DNA from: Noviherbaspirillum aridicola
Lineage (GTDB): Bacteria; Pseudomonadota; Gammaproteobacteria; Burkholderiales; Burkholderiaceae_D
Length of the DNA: 51,389 bases
NCBI RefSeq assembly: GCF_019656455.1
Contig: NZ_BPMK01000024.1
Span: forward strand, 1 to 51,389
Direction of reading: 5' to 3'
Shown: piece by piece, positions 8,138 through 17,113 of the stretch
How positions within the stretch are numbered: the stretch's first letter is position 1
Layout: each line of letters starts with the position of its first letter
Made by a program: the position numbers and the translations under genes
Notes under the pieces: model-generated
What the model saw: only the letters and a program-made list of their open reading frames with translations
What the model was told of the DNA's origin: nothing
Database searches by the model: none

Positions 8138-9592
8138 TCAGTCCGCGGTCCGTAGCTGAAAGCCGTAGCCCGCCTCGTCCCAGGCGGCACGCTCCTTGTC
8201 GATCCACACGCCGACGGTCGGATGGCGCTGCAGCCATGCGCGCTTGAGCTCGAGTTCGATCCCCTTCTTCATGCGCAGCCGCATGTCGCTGATATCGCCG
8301 TCGATGCGCGAATGCATGAACATGGTGGCCAGCCGCAGCGCGAGTATCGCCCGCGCGCGGTCGCCGTCTTCCAGGGCGTCGGCCACCTTGCGCAGGTTGC
8401 CCTTCTGCGCCAGCGCCAGCGTCGACATCAGCCGCTGTTCGCGGGTGGTGAAGCCGGGCAGGTCCGCGTTGTCGATGATATAGGCGCTGTGCTTGTGGAA
8501 GCCGGTGTGCGAGACCGCCAGTCCGATCTCGTGCAGCAGCGCCGACCAGCGCAGGTATTTCTCCATGTCCTCGCCCGCCGGCTTGAGCCGCGCGTACAGC
8601 GTCAGCGCCGCATTGGCCACGCGGTTGGCGCGGTCCGCGTCCACGCGGAAGCGGCGCATGCATTCCCGCACCGACTGCTCGCGCCGGTCGCGCTGCGTCG
8701 CGCGCAGCTGCAGATCCCACAGCACGCCCATGCGCAGGCCGGCGTCCACCGGGTGCAGCACCGGGATGTCCAGTTCCTGCATGAGGCCGAGCAGGATCGC
8801 CAGGCCGCCGGCGACCGCGATCGCGCGATCGGGCCGGATGCCGGCGAGATTGACGCGGCCGATGTCGCCGAAAGCGATCAGGCGGCCGGCGAGCGCGCGC
8901 AGGCTGTCCTGCGACATGCGTCCGTCGCCGATCGCATTCCTGGCGATGACTTCGGCGGTGGTGCGGATCGTGCCCGACGAGCCGTAGGCATTGCTCCAGC
9001 TCTGCGCCTTGTACAGCGGGGCCGCGTCTTCGAAGGTGGAACGGGCGGCCAGCACGGCCGCCTCGAAGGACGTGTCGTCGATGCGTCCCCCGGGGAAGAA
9101 GGACAGGCTGTGGCCGGCGGTGCCGATGCTGAAGGATTCAACCTGGAGGATGTCGCTGCCACGGCCGACGATGACTTCGGTGGAGCCGCCGCCGATGTCG
9201 ACCACCAGCCGCTGCTCCGCGGCCGGCAGCACGCTCGACACGCCCATGTAGATCAGCCTGCCCTCTTCTTCGCCGGAAATGATCTCGATCGGATAGCCGA
9301 TGGCCTGCTCCGCCTGCGGCACGAACTCCGCCGCATTCCTCGCCACCCGCAGGGTATTGGTGGCGACCACGCGCACCGCGTCCAGCTCATATTCGCCGAG
9401 CACCGCGCGGAAGTCGCGCAGGCACTGCAGGGCGCTCTGCATGGCTTGCGGCGTCAGGTTTCCCCCGGCATCCAGTCCGGCACCGAGCCGTATCTGGTCT
9501 CGTGCCGTGCGTACGATGCGGATCGCCTCACCGTCGAAAGCGCCCACATGCAGGCGGAAACTATTGGAACCCAGATCGACGGCGGCAAACAT
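8138..9592 (-). CDS. ppx: Exopolyphosphatase / GppA-type phosphatase
   Basis: A 484-residue Ppx/GppA protein that releases orthophosphate from polyphosphate ends, and in related enzymes hydrolyses pppGpp. It starts MFAAVDLGSNSFRLHV, the first phosphate-binding motif of the ASKHA fold. The catalytic-acid region SGEEEGRL lies near 106-112 and the second phosphate loop VDIGGGSTEV at 131-140. The C-terminal half has the helical HD-like region with LRWSALLHEIGLAVSHTGFHKH. An AAGGA lies about 7 nt before the ATG. The gene has its own Pho-box promoter at 9646-9679, matching those of ppk and pstS. Separation of Ppx from GppA activity by sequence alone is uncertain, but the Pho context favours Ppx. 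Confidence 0.93.
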   Translation of the reverse strand: MFAAVDLGSNSFRLHVGAFDGEAIRIVRTARDQIRLGAGLDAGGNLTPQAMQSALQCLRDFRAVLGEYELDAVRVVATNTLRVARNAAEFVPQAEQAIGYPIEIISGEEEGRLIYMGVSSVLPAAEQRLVVDIGGGSTEVIVGRGSDILQVESFSIGTAGHSLSFFPGGRIDDTSFEAAVLAARSTFEDAAPLYKAQSWSNAYGSSGTIRTTAEVIARNAIGDGRMSQDSLRALAGRLIAFGDIGRVNLAGIRPDRAIAVAGGLAILLGLMQELDIPVLHPVDAGLRMGVLWDLQLRATQRDRREQSVRECMRRFRVDADRANRVANAALTLYARLKPAGEDMEKYLRWSALLHEIGLAVSHTGFHKHSAYIIDNADLPGFTTREQRLMSTLALAQKGNLRKVADALEDGDRARAILALRLATMFMHSRIDGDISDMRLRMKKGIELELKRAWLQRHPTVGVWIDKERAAWDEAGYGFQLRTAD

Positions 9593-9645
9593 GCTTTTTT
9601 CCTTTTATTGCCTCGTCCCGGCGCCGGCCGCGGACAAAGACGTTG

Positions 9646-9679
9646 ACGATAGGGACGCATTATGACTGCTTGATGACAA
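9646..9679 (-). promoter_or_regulatory. Pho box and -10 of the ppx promoter
   Basis: On the minus strand from 9679: TTGTCAT, CAAG, CAGTCAT, AA, then 8 nt, then TATCGT (9651-9646). The box end and -10 have exactly the same 8-nt spacing as at pstS and ppk. It lies about 55 bp upstream of the ppx ATG. Confidence 0.7.
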
Positions 9680-9752
9680 AACAGGATGAATGTTCCGTGA
9701 ACCGGCCCGGCCACGGGCGCTCCAAGCCCCACCCGCCGCCCGAGGAGCCGCC

Positions 9753-10283
9753 ATGCCGTCACGCACCCCTTTTCCCGTCGCCGCCGATCCGATGCTCGGC
9801 TGGCTCCGTTTCACGCTCGGCTATGCGGAGATGCTGCAGTCGTCCGCGGTCGTGATTGCTCACCGGCTCGGCAGGATGGCGGCCGCCGGCCCCAACCCCG
9901 GCATCCGCGATCGCCGCGAGTTCACCCGCATGGTGCAGGAGAAACCGCAGGCCGCCGCCGAGTCGCTGCAGGCGATGATGCTCAGGGCCATGACGCTCAA
10001 TGTGCAGCAGGGCATGTGGATGGCGGGGCAGATGGCGATGGCGGGCGCCGGCCTGATGCGATGGTGGATGATGCCCGCGCCTTTCCTTCACGCAGGGAGC
10101 GCGCGGCGCCCGGGACGCGCGGTGATGTATGGCGGCACTCATGCGATGGAGCGCCTGTCGCGTGCATGCGCGGGCATCGCCAATGGCGGGTTGAAGCCGG
10201 TCCGCTCGCGCGCGACGGCGAACGCGAGGCGGCTCGTCTACCGCCCCGCGGGTCGCCGCGCGGCAAAGCGCGGCGCGAGATAA
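9753..10283 (+). CDS. Phasin-like protein with basic C-terminal tail
   Basis: A 176-residue protein that I recognise only by pattern. Residues about 15-50 form an amphipathic helix (LRFTLGYAEMLQSSAVVIAH). Then comes EFTRMVQEKPQAAAESLQAM, a block seen in phasin-like polyhydroxyalkanoate granule proteins (R-M-x-x-EK-x-x-A-x-x-ES). A Met/Ala-rich helix and WWMMPAPF follow. The last 30 residues are strongly basic (Arg/Ala/Lys) and resemble the nucleic-acid-binding tails of PhaF/PhaM-type phasins. GAGGAG 6 nt before the ATG at 9753 fixes the start; an open frame upstream lacks such a site. It diverges from ppx. A role at PHA granules is inference. Confidence 0.6.
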   Translation: MPSRTPFPVAADPMLGWLRFTLGYAEMLQSSAVVIAHRLGRMAAAGPNPGIRDRREFTRMVQEKPQAAAESLQAMMLRAMTLNVQQGMWMAGQMAMAGAGLMRWWMMPAPFLHAGSARRPGRAVMYGGTHAMERLSRACAGIANGGLKPVRSRATANARRLVYRPAGRRAAKRGAR

Positions 10284-10303
10284 GCCGTCAGGACGGGGCC
10301 GGC

Positions 10304-11275
10304 TCAGGCGGCGAGCTGTCCGGCCTCCTGTGCGGCCTCCTGAACGGCCGCGTCCGCCGCCGCCGTACTGTCCTGCCCGGCCTCCGGCGCCCAGGTGCGC
10401 GCAGCACCCGTCGAGCGATAGATCGGCCCGCCGCCGCGGCCCCAGCCGAGCACCCCGTCCAGCCGTCCCCGCATCACCGCCCGCCCCAGCGCCAGCTCGT
10501 TGCCGAAGCGCCCCTGCGACAACGGCCGCAGCACCGGCGCGAGCAACCCCCGCAGGATGACCCAGGGCGGCAGCGCATGCTTGCGGTACAAGGCGCCGGC
10601 GCCGCGCGCGCGGAGTCGCTCGGCGTGCCGCGCATCCGCCGTCGGCGGCGGTTCCTTGAGCGGATGATGAACGACCGCCGAGGGTTCGAATTCGATCACG
10701 GCGCCGGTGCGCAGCGCCCGGAACAGGAGGTCCGTCTCCTCCCCCGCGCCGAACCACTGGCCGACACCCAGCCGGGCGTCGAAACCGCCGATCCGCTGGA
10801 ATACCGCCCGGTGGAAGAACAGCGCGAACGACGGCGTGGGCACATCCCGGAAGGCGCGCGAGCGTCGCCAGCTCAGCCGCGACGCCGGCTCGGACGCGTC
10901 TATCAGCTCATGCCAGCGCGCGGCGACGCCTGCCGCGGGCTGCCGGCCCTCGAAATACTTCGCCAGCCGCTCGAGCATGTGCGGGCTGTACCAGCAATCG
11001 TCATCCGGAAAGCCGATCCACTCGCCGCGCGCCGCATCGATGCCGAGATTGCGTGCGGCGGACAGATTGGCCGGCTGCAGGCGCAGATGACTGAGCGCCA
11101 GTCCTTCCTGTCTTGCCTGCGCCAGGATGGCGTCCAGGCGGTCATCGCCGTTCTGGTCGACGACGATGACTTCGAAACCGCGCCAGCTTTGGGCGGCAAG
11201 CGAGGCGAACAGGCCCGCGAGTTCGGCGGTGCGTCCCACCGTCGCGACCACGAGCGATAGCAATGGCTGATGCAT
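10304..11275 (-). CDS. Family 2 glycosyltransferase
   Basis: A 323-residue GT-A-fold glycosyltransferase. The N terminus LLSLVVATVGRTAELAGLF and FEVIVVDQNGDD are the nucleotide-sugar-binding strands. ANLSAARNLGIDAARGEWIGFPDDDCW carries the metal-binding acidic cluster (D91-D93). GAGEETDLLFRAL is the usual acceptor/base region. No transmembrane segment is evident, so it is probably cytosolic or peripheral; the sugar and acceptor are unknown. The start is the ATG at 11275 with GGAGGA 8 nt upstream; a TTG two codons earlier is too close to that site. It lies 61 bp downstream of the radical SAM gene on the same strand, suggesting co-transcription. Confidence 0.87.
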   Translation of the reverse strand: MHQPLLSLVVATVGRTAELAGLFASLAAQSWRGFEVIVVDQNGDDRLDAILAQARQEGLALSHLRLQPANLSAARNLGIDAARGEWIGFPDDDCWYSPHMLERLAKYFEGRQPAAGVAARWHELIDASEPASRLSWRRSRAFRDVPTPSFALFFHRAVFQRIGGFDARLGVGQWFGAGEETDLLFRALRTGAVIEFEPSAVVHHPLKEPPPTADARHAERLRARGAGALYRKHALPPWVILRGLLAPVLRPLSQGRFGNELALGRAVMRGRLDGVLGWGRGGGPIYRSTGAARTWAPEAGQDSTAAADAAVQEAAQEAGQLAA

Positions 11276-11336
11276 GAACAAGCTCCTCCGGATCAGACTG
11301 TCGGTGAATGGCTCTCCGCCCGAGACGCGGCGGTAT

Positions 11337-12305
11337 TCAGGATTCGACTTCCTGCTCGCGCACGGGCGCGACGGGCATGCGCTGAAAGCGCAGCTGATAC
11401 TCGGTCTGCCGGGAGGCGTCGTCCATCCTGCGCGCCTTCTTGTCTTCCCGCCAGCGTTGATAAAGCCCGACCCAGGTCGGCGACAGCTTCTGTTCCAGGG
11501 TGGGCGGACGCAGATGCTCGGGAATGAAATGCCCCTCCCTGAAATGGCCGCACAGGCGGCACAGCCGTTCCGCGGCCTCCAGCATGTCGTCGTCGTCGGC
11601 CGGAAGATGCGCGTGGCCGAGGCGGTTGCCCTCGATGCGGTCGATGCCGCCTGCCACCGCGCACGGATAGTAGCCGAGCGGCGTGAGCGCCATGCCGCAC
11701 TCCGACATCACCGCGCAGCCGTTCCGGTAATCCGCGTGCCGGTAGGCGGGATCATCGGCAGGCGCGAGGTTGAACGGACCGAACGACGGCTGCAGGTTGC
11801 CGGTCTTGGCGGAATTCTCGATCTCGATCCCGGACGGGATCTTCTTCAGCATCGCCTGCACGCCCTTGCCGTTGCCGTTGGTGACCAGCTGCACCTGGCA
11901 GGCGGGATGCCAGCGCTTGTACTGCAGCACGTCCTCGAGGATGCGGATGCATTCCGGATGCATGGTCGGCTCGCCGCCAAGGATGCGTATCGTGCTCCAG
12001 CGCTTGCCGCGCGCGATCGACTCGGCGACGAAATCCTGGATCATCGCGCGCGACATGTGCATCTTGTCCGGCGCCTGCGTGATCGAGCGGTTGCAGTTCA
12101 GGCAGCGCAGGTTGCAGGCATAGGTAATGTCGATCTCGATGCGGTCGCGGCTGCGCACATATTGCGCTCCGAACACGCGGGTCACCGCCCGGAGCACCCG
12201 CAGATGCCGATAGCCCGCGCGCACGCGGTACCAGAAACGCATCGGCGCCGGACTCATCCGACGCAGTACATCAAGCATGAAAGGTGTCTTGTTTGCGTTC
12301 GCCAA
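11337..12305 (-). CDS. Radical SAM protein
   Basis: A 322-residue radical S-adenosylmethionine protein. CX3CX2C (C64, C68, C71) in TYACNLRCLNC ligates the 4Fe-4S cluster, and GGEP at 110-113 contacts SAM. The C-terminal part has five further cysteines (C197, C203, C215, C249, C252), the last two in CRLCGHF, consistent with an auxiliary SPASM/twitch-like cluster. The start appears to be TTG at 12305, because AAGGAG lies 6 nt upstream and the next in-frame ATG (codon 10) has no comparable site. It is followed by a GT2 gene, so it may modify a glycan, peptide or small molecule that the transferase also acts on. The substrate is unknown. Confidence 0.85.
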   Translation of the reverse strand: MANANKTPFMLDVLRRMSPAPMRFWYRVRAGYRHLRVLRAVTRVFGAQYVRSRDRIEIDITYACNLRCLNCNRSITQAPDKMHMSRAMIQDFVAESIARGKRWSTIRILGGEPTMHPECIRILEDVLQYKRWHPACQVQLVTNGNGKGVQAMLKKIPSGIEIENSAKTGNLQPSFGPFNLAPADDPAYRHADYRNGCAVMSECGMALTPLGYYPCAVAGGIDRIEGNRLGHAHLPADDDDMLEAAERLCRLCGHFREGHFIPEHLRPPTLEQKLSPTWVGLYQRWREDKKARRMDDASRQTEYQLRFQRMPVAPVREQEVES

Positions 12306-12522
12306 AGTCGTCTCCTTCGTTGGATCGGAACTGCGTCGGGACTCACATCTTTATCTCTTGCCTCGATGACACAATGACAATGATCAAGCGGTTACATCGT
12401 CCCGCGAAAGATAGTTACCGTGGTCATGCGGCGTGGCGGATGGGCCGGGCTACGCGTGGCCTGCTGCATAAAGTCCAGGCCTCGCCGTCCGGCATGGCTT
12501 CATGGCCGGTCGATGATTGTCC

Positions 12523-12553
12523 TTGATCCGTATTGCTGATAAACAAGTAAAAT
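12523..12553 (+). promoter_or_regulatory. Candidate promoter of the TIR-like gene
   Basis: TTGATC (12523-12528) and TAAAAT (12548-12553) are separated by 19 bp, a little longer than ideal, and end 30 bp before the ATG. The rest of 12306-12522 shows no gene or clear signal. Confidence 0.3.
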
Positions 12554-12583
12554 CTGGCAACCTGTCAACGATCGGGTGCAACC

Positions 12584-13051
12584 ATGGGCTTGCCACGAGC
12601 TGTCGTCGGCTTCAGCAGTACGGATATTGCTTACTACCGGATGATGCAAGCGTGGAAAGAGCGCGAGCATATCGACTTCAATTTCGTCGACTGTCAGCTG
12701 GCGCAGGAAGTCAATTCCGAGAACGAGGCGTATATCAAGAAAAAATGCCGCGAGCGCATCAGCAGGGGCGGCACCTACCTGATGTTGATCGGCCAGGACA
12801 CCCGTTATAAGTGCGACTACGTGCAATGGGAGGCGGAAGTAGCACTGGAAAAAAAATGCAGGATCATCGGGGTCAATCTCGATGGATTACGATACGCCGA
12901 TCACAAATGTCCTCAGGTCATCCGGAATATCGGCGCCGTCTTCGTTCCGTATGAAGCGAAGATCATCGAGTTCGCCCTCAGAGATTACAAGATGCGCGGG
13001 ACGGACGACTGGCACTATAAGGAAGAGATTTATGCGCGACTCGGCTTATAG
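12584..13051 (+). CDS. Orphan TIR-like protein (ThsB/DUF1863-type)
   Basis: A 155-residue protein with a flavodoxin/TIR-like layout: strand one AVVGFSSTDIAYY, then FNFVDC, a helix with IKKKCRERIS, TYLMLIGQDTRY, and DYVQWEAEVALEKKCRIIGV. The order resembles DUF1863/MTH538-type TIR-like domains, including the ThsB subunit of Thoeris anti-phage defence. In these families a V-x-(Y/W)-E block contains the putative catalytic Glu, here E83. No SIR2/ThsA or other effector gene is adjacent. A hand count over 12601-13020 gives 220 G+C of 420 (52%), well below the neighbouring genes, so it was probably acquired horizontally. Function as signalling enzyme or defence sensor is inference. No good Shine-Dalgarno is seen. 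Confidence 0.7.
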   Translation: MGLPRAVVGFSSTDIAYYRMMQAWKEREHIDFNFVDCQLAQEVNSENEAYIKKKCRERISRGGTYLMLIGQDTRYKCDYVQWEAEVALEKKCRIIGVNLDGLRYADHKCPQVIRNIGAVFVPYEAKIIEFALRDYKMRGTDDWHYKEEIYARLGL

Positions 13052-13397
13052 GCCTTCGCTGCATAATCGGTCAAGAAGACGCATGAGCTTCCTGATGGAG
13101 CCGAGTTGACTGTGCTTTCAGGTTTCGCAGGACAGGGTGTTGGTCAAAGCCTGATCAACTGCTTGTTTGAGCGTCGGTATCCTGCCCCCACGTCAGACGC
13201 TTTTGCTTTGCGTCGGGACTGCTCGTTGATGATTTGGAGTAGGCCGGATATGTCGCCGTCGTGACAGTGCGTTGCCAGGAACCGCTGAAGCGTCGAGGGA
13301 AGCTGCGACGTACGTCAAAGCGCAACGACTGGACCATGGCGCTCGCGACCGACGACTTGCATCGCGTATCGCGCCGTGGCCAGAAACAGGGCAGAAA
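13052..13397. other. Non-coding stretch downstream of the TIR-like gene
   Basis: I see no credible gene here. On the minus strand a frame of 56 codons is open from 13314 to a stop at 13144 and reads like protein (FLATHCHDGDISGLLQIINE) but has no start codon and ends abruptly. It may be the decayed C terminus of a lost gene. The stretch lies between the TIR-like gene and the 3' end of tRNA-Ser, a usual place for island debris. Confidence 0.3.
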
Positions 13398-13422
13398 CAA
13401 AAAAGCGCCTCGGGAGGCGCTT
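13398..13422 (-). terminator. Rho-independent terminator of tRNA-Ser
   Basis: On the minus strand AAGCGCCT-CCCG-AGGCGCTT forms an 8-bp stem whose last bases merge with a run of six or seven T (13404-13398). It lies 15 nt past the tRNA 3' end and is oriented with it. Confidence 0.85.
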
Positions 13423-13436
13423 GATTGCTTGGTCGT

Positions 13437-13526
13437 TGGCGGAAAGGGAGGGATTCGAACCCTCGATACGCATAAACGTATACTGGATTTCGAGTCCAGC
13501 GCATTCGACCACTCTGCCACCTTTCC
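13437..13526 (-). tRNA. tRNA-Ser (anticodon CGA)
   Basis: A 90-nt class II tRNA including an encoded CCA (13439-13437). Acceptor stem GGAAAGG/CCTTTCC with discriminator G. The D arm contains AGAGTGGTCGAATG. The anticodon stem CTGGA/TCCAG has loop CTCGAAA, giving CGA for serine UCG codons. A long variable arm (about 18 nt, TATACGTTTATGCGTATC) is the mark of tRNA-Ser. The T arm is GAGGG-TTCGAAT-CCCTC. It is followed by its own terminator. serS lies about 2.2 kb away. Confidence 0.97.
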
Positions 13527-13619
13527 GTTACGGGTCGATTTGCGGACGGGGTACGCCGCAAAGCCGAGGAGTATAACAGACAAACTACGGAGAAGGAATA
13601 GTAACTGCGAGAAACCGGC

Positions 13620-13667
13620 CCCTTCCGCCCTTCCGCCCTTCCGCCCTTCTGCTCTTCTGCTCTTCTG
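13620..13667. repeat. 8-bp tandem repeat, six copies
   Basis: Six contiguous 8-mers, CYCTTCYG (three with CCCTTCCG, then variants ending CTCTTCTG), lie in the non-coding gap between tRNA-Ser and the EAL gene. The period is not a multiple of three and no gene covers it. It is a candidate slippage-prone microsatellite. Confidence 0.8.
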
Positions 13668-13804
13668 CCTGCCCGACCCCACGTTCCGGCACCCGCCCCC
13701 GCCCATTCCCGATTTTCGTAAAAGTTTCTTTTGATCATCATCCTGTCACATACGGCGGCTAGGATGCGGCTACCAATAGACCGTCCAGTTCAAGAAAGGC
13801 TGCC

Positions 13805-15694
13805 GTGAGTTCCATCCTCTCCTTTTCCAGTGTCGCCGCGCCCGGGCAGCAGGTCGCGCCGAATGCTTGGCCGGGCATGTTCCCCGCCCCCGCCGGCCCG
13901 CAGCGCCAGCCCCGGCCCCAACCCGAGACCGGAGATGCCATGTTGTTGTCGCGACTGAGGGAAATCCTTTCGCTGCGCCAGTTGAGCGCGCTGTTCCAGC
14001 CGATCATCAACATCCAGCGCGGCGAGATCGTCGGCTATGAGGGCCTGATCCGCGGCCCGTCGGACAGCCCGCTCCATTCGCCGCTGAATCTGTTCAAGGT
14101 CGCCCGCGCCAACAACCTGAGCGTCGAGGTCGAGCACATGTGCCGGCGCGTGGTGCTGGAGCGCTTCGCCGAACTCGATCTGCCGGGCAAGCTGTTCCTC
14201 AACGTGAGCCCGGACATGCTGCTGCAGCCGCGCGCCCGCCACGGTGAAACCCTGGGCTACATCCACGAGGTGGGCATCCATCCCGACCGCGTGATCATCG
14301 AGCTGACCGAGAACCAGCCCGCCTATGACTACGACCTGCTGCGCGAGGCGGTTCGCCATTACCGTGGCATGGGCTTCCAGATCGCGATCGACGATCTCGG
14401 CGAGGGGTTTTCCAGCCTGCGCCTGTGGTCGGAGCTGCGGCCCGAGTATGTGAAGATCGACATGCATTTCGTGCAGGGCATCCACCAGGACCCGGTGAAG
14501 CTGCAGTTCGTGCGATCGATCCAGGAAATCGCGCAGGAATCGGGCACCATTGCAATCGCCGAAGGCATCGAGGCGCAGACCGAGCTGATGCTGGTGCGCG
14601 ATCTCGGCATCGCCTGCGGCCAGGGCTACCTGATCGCGCGCCCGCAGCCGGAGCCGCCGCGCGAACTGGCGGCCGAACTCACGCAGTCGCTCAACCGCAC
14701 CGGTGTCGCGCTGTATCCGCAGCGCGGCGCGCTGGAGCACAACGTGGTGACCGCGAAAAAGCTGCTGCGCATCGTGCCGAGCGTTTCGCCGACGATGACC
14801 AACAACGAGGTGTGCGAGCGCTTCATGAGCGACCCGCAACTCGCGATCCTGCCGGTGGTGGATGAAGGCCTTCCGCTCGGCCTGATCGCGCGCAGCTGCC
14901 TGGTGGACCGCTTTGCCCGCCTGTACTCGCGCGATGTCTACGGCAAGAAGCCCTGCACCACCTTCATGGACCGCCATCCGGTGGTCGCCGACAAGGACAC
15001 CAGCCTGCAGGCGCTGAGCGAAATCATGGTGGCGGCCGACCGCCATCATCTGTCGAACGGCTTCATCATCACCGACAACGGCCGCTATCTCGGCATGGGC
15101 ACCGGTCACGACCTGATGCGCGAGATCACGCAGATGCAGATCACGGCGGCCCGCTATGCCAATCCGCTCACCCTCCTGCCGGGCAATGTGCCGATCAACG
15201 AGCATATCGAGCGCCTGCTGCAGAAGCAGGTACCCTTCGCCGCCTGCTACGTGGACCTGGACCATTTCAAGCCCTTCAACGATGCCTACGGCTACCGCCG
15301 GGGCGACGACGTGATCCAGCTCACCGGCCGCATTCTCACCGCGCATGCCGACCCGCGCCGGGATTTCATCGGCCACGTCGGCGGCGACGACTTCCTGGTG
15401 CTGTTTCAGAGCGAGGACTGGGAGCGGCGGTGCAGGATGGTGATCGATGCCTTCGCGGCCTCGATCCCGCAGCATTACAGCAGCGAACATCGCGCGCGCG
15501 GCGGCTTCGTCAGCGAAGACCGGCGCGGACGCACCGTCTTTCATCCGCTGATCAGCGTCTCGCTCGGCGCGGTGCGGGTGGAGCCGGGCCGCTTCGTCTC
15601 CCACCACCAGATAGCGTCGGCGGCGGCGGAAGCGAAACGGCAGGCGAAAAAAATCCCCGGCAACAGCCTGTTCATCGAACGGCGCCAGGGATAG
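13805..15694 (+). CDS. EAL-CBS-GGDEF cyclic-di-GMP protein
   Basis: A 629-residue c-di-GMP turnover protein with the unusual order EAL first, GGDEF last. The EAL domain (about 48-290) looks catalytically complete: E79 of the YEGLIRG signature, N133, E166 in ELTEN, DD196-197, K218, E253 and Q273. Residues about 320-440 match a CBS pair (VSPTMTNNEVCERF, FIITDNGRYLGMGTGHD), which typically bind adenine nucleotides. The GGDEF domain (about 470-625) has GGDDF at 526-530 in place of GGDEF, and PRRD where an RxxD inhibitory site would be, so product inhibition seems lost. No transmembrane segments are seen. Start GTG at 13805 is preceded by AAAGG 5 nt upstream. It is convergent with serS. Confidence 0.92.
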   Translation: MSSILSFSSVAAPGQQVAPNAWPGMFPAPAGPQRQPRPQPETGDAMLLSRLREILSLRQLSALFQPIINIQRGEIVGYEGLIRGPSDSPLHSPLNLFKVARANNLSVEVEHMCRRVVLERFAELDLPGKLFLNVSPDMLLQPRARHGETLGYIHEVGIHPDRVIIELTENQPAYDYDLLREAVRHYRGMGFQIAIDDLGEGFSSLRLWSELRPEYVKIDMHFVQGIHQDPVKLQFVRSIQEIAQESGTIAIAEGIEAQTELMLVRDLGIACGQGYLIARPQPEPPRELAAELTQSLNRTGVALYPQRGALEHNVVTAKKLLRIVPSVSPTMTNNEVCERFMSDPQLAILPVVDEGLPLGLIARSCLVDRFARLYSRDVYGKKPCTTFMDRHPVVADKDTSLQALSEIMVAADRHHLSNGFIITDNGRYLGMGTGHDLMREITQMQITAARYANPLTLLPGNVPINEHIERLLQKQVPFAACYVDLDHFKPFNDAYGYRRGDDVIQLTGRILTAHADPRRDFIGHVGGDDFLVLFQSEDWERRCRMVIDAFAASIPQHYSSEHRARGGFVSEDRRGRTVFHPLISVSLGAVRVEPGRFVSHHQIASAAAEAKRQAKKIPGNSLFIERRQG

Positions 15695-15703
15695 GAAGGG
15701 GTC

Positions 15704-17113
<1,410 letters not shown>

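Noticed and set aside
13155-13741. Minus-strand proteins of about 180 codons over the tRNA region
   Set aside because: They cross tRNA-Ser and the 8-bp repeat, and have no Shine-Dalgarno or family features.
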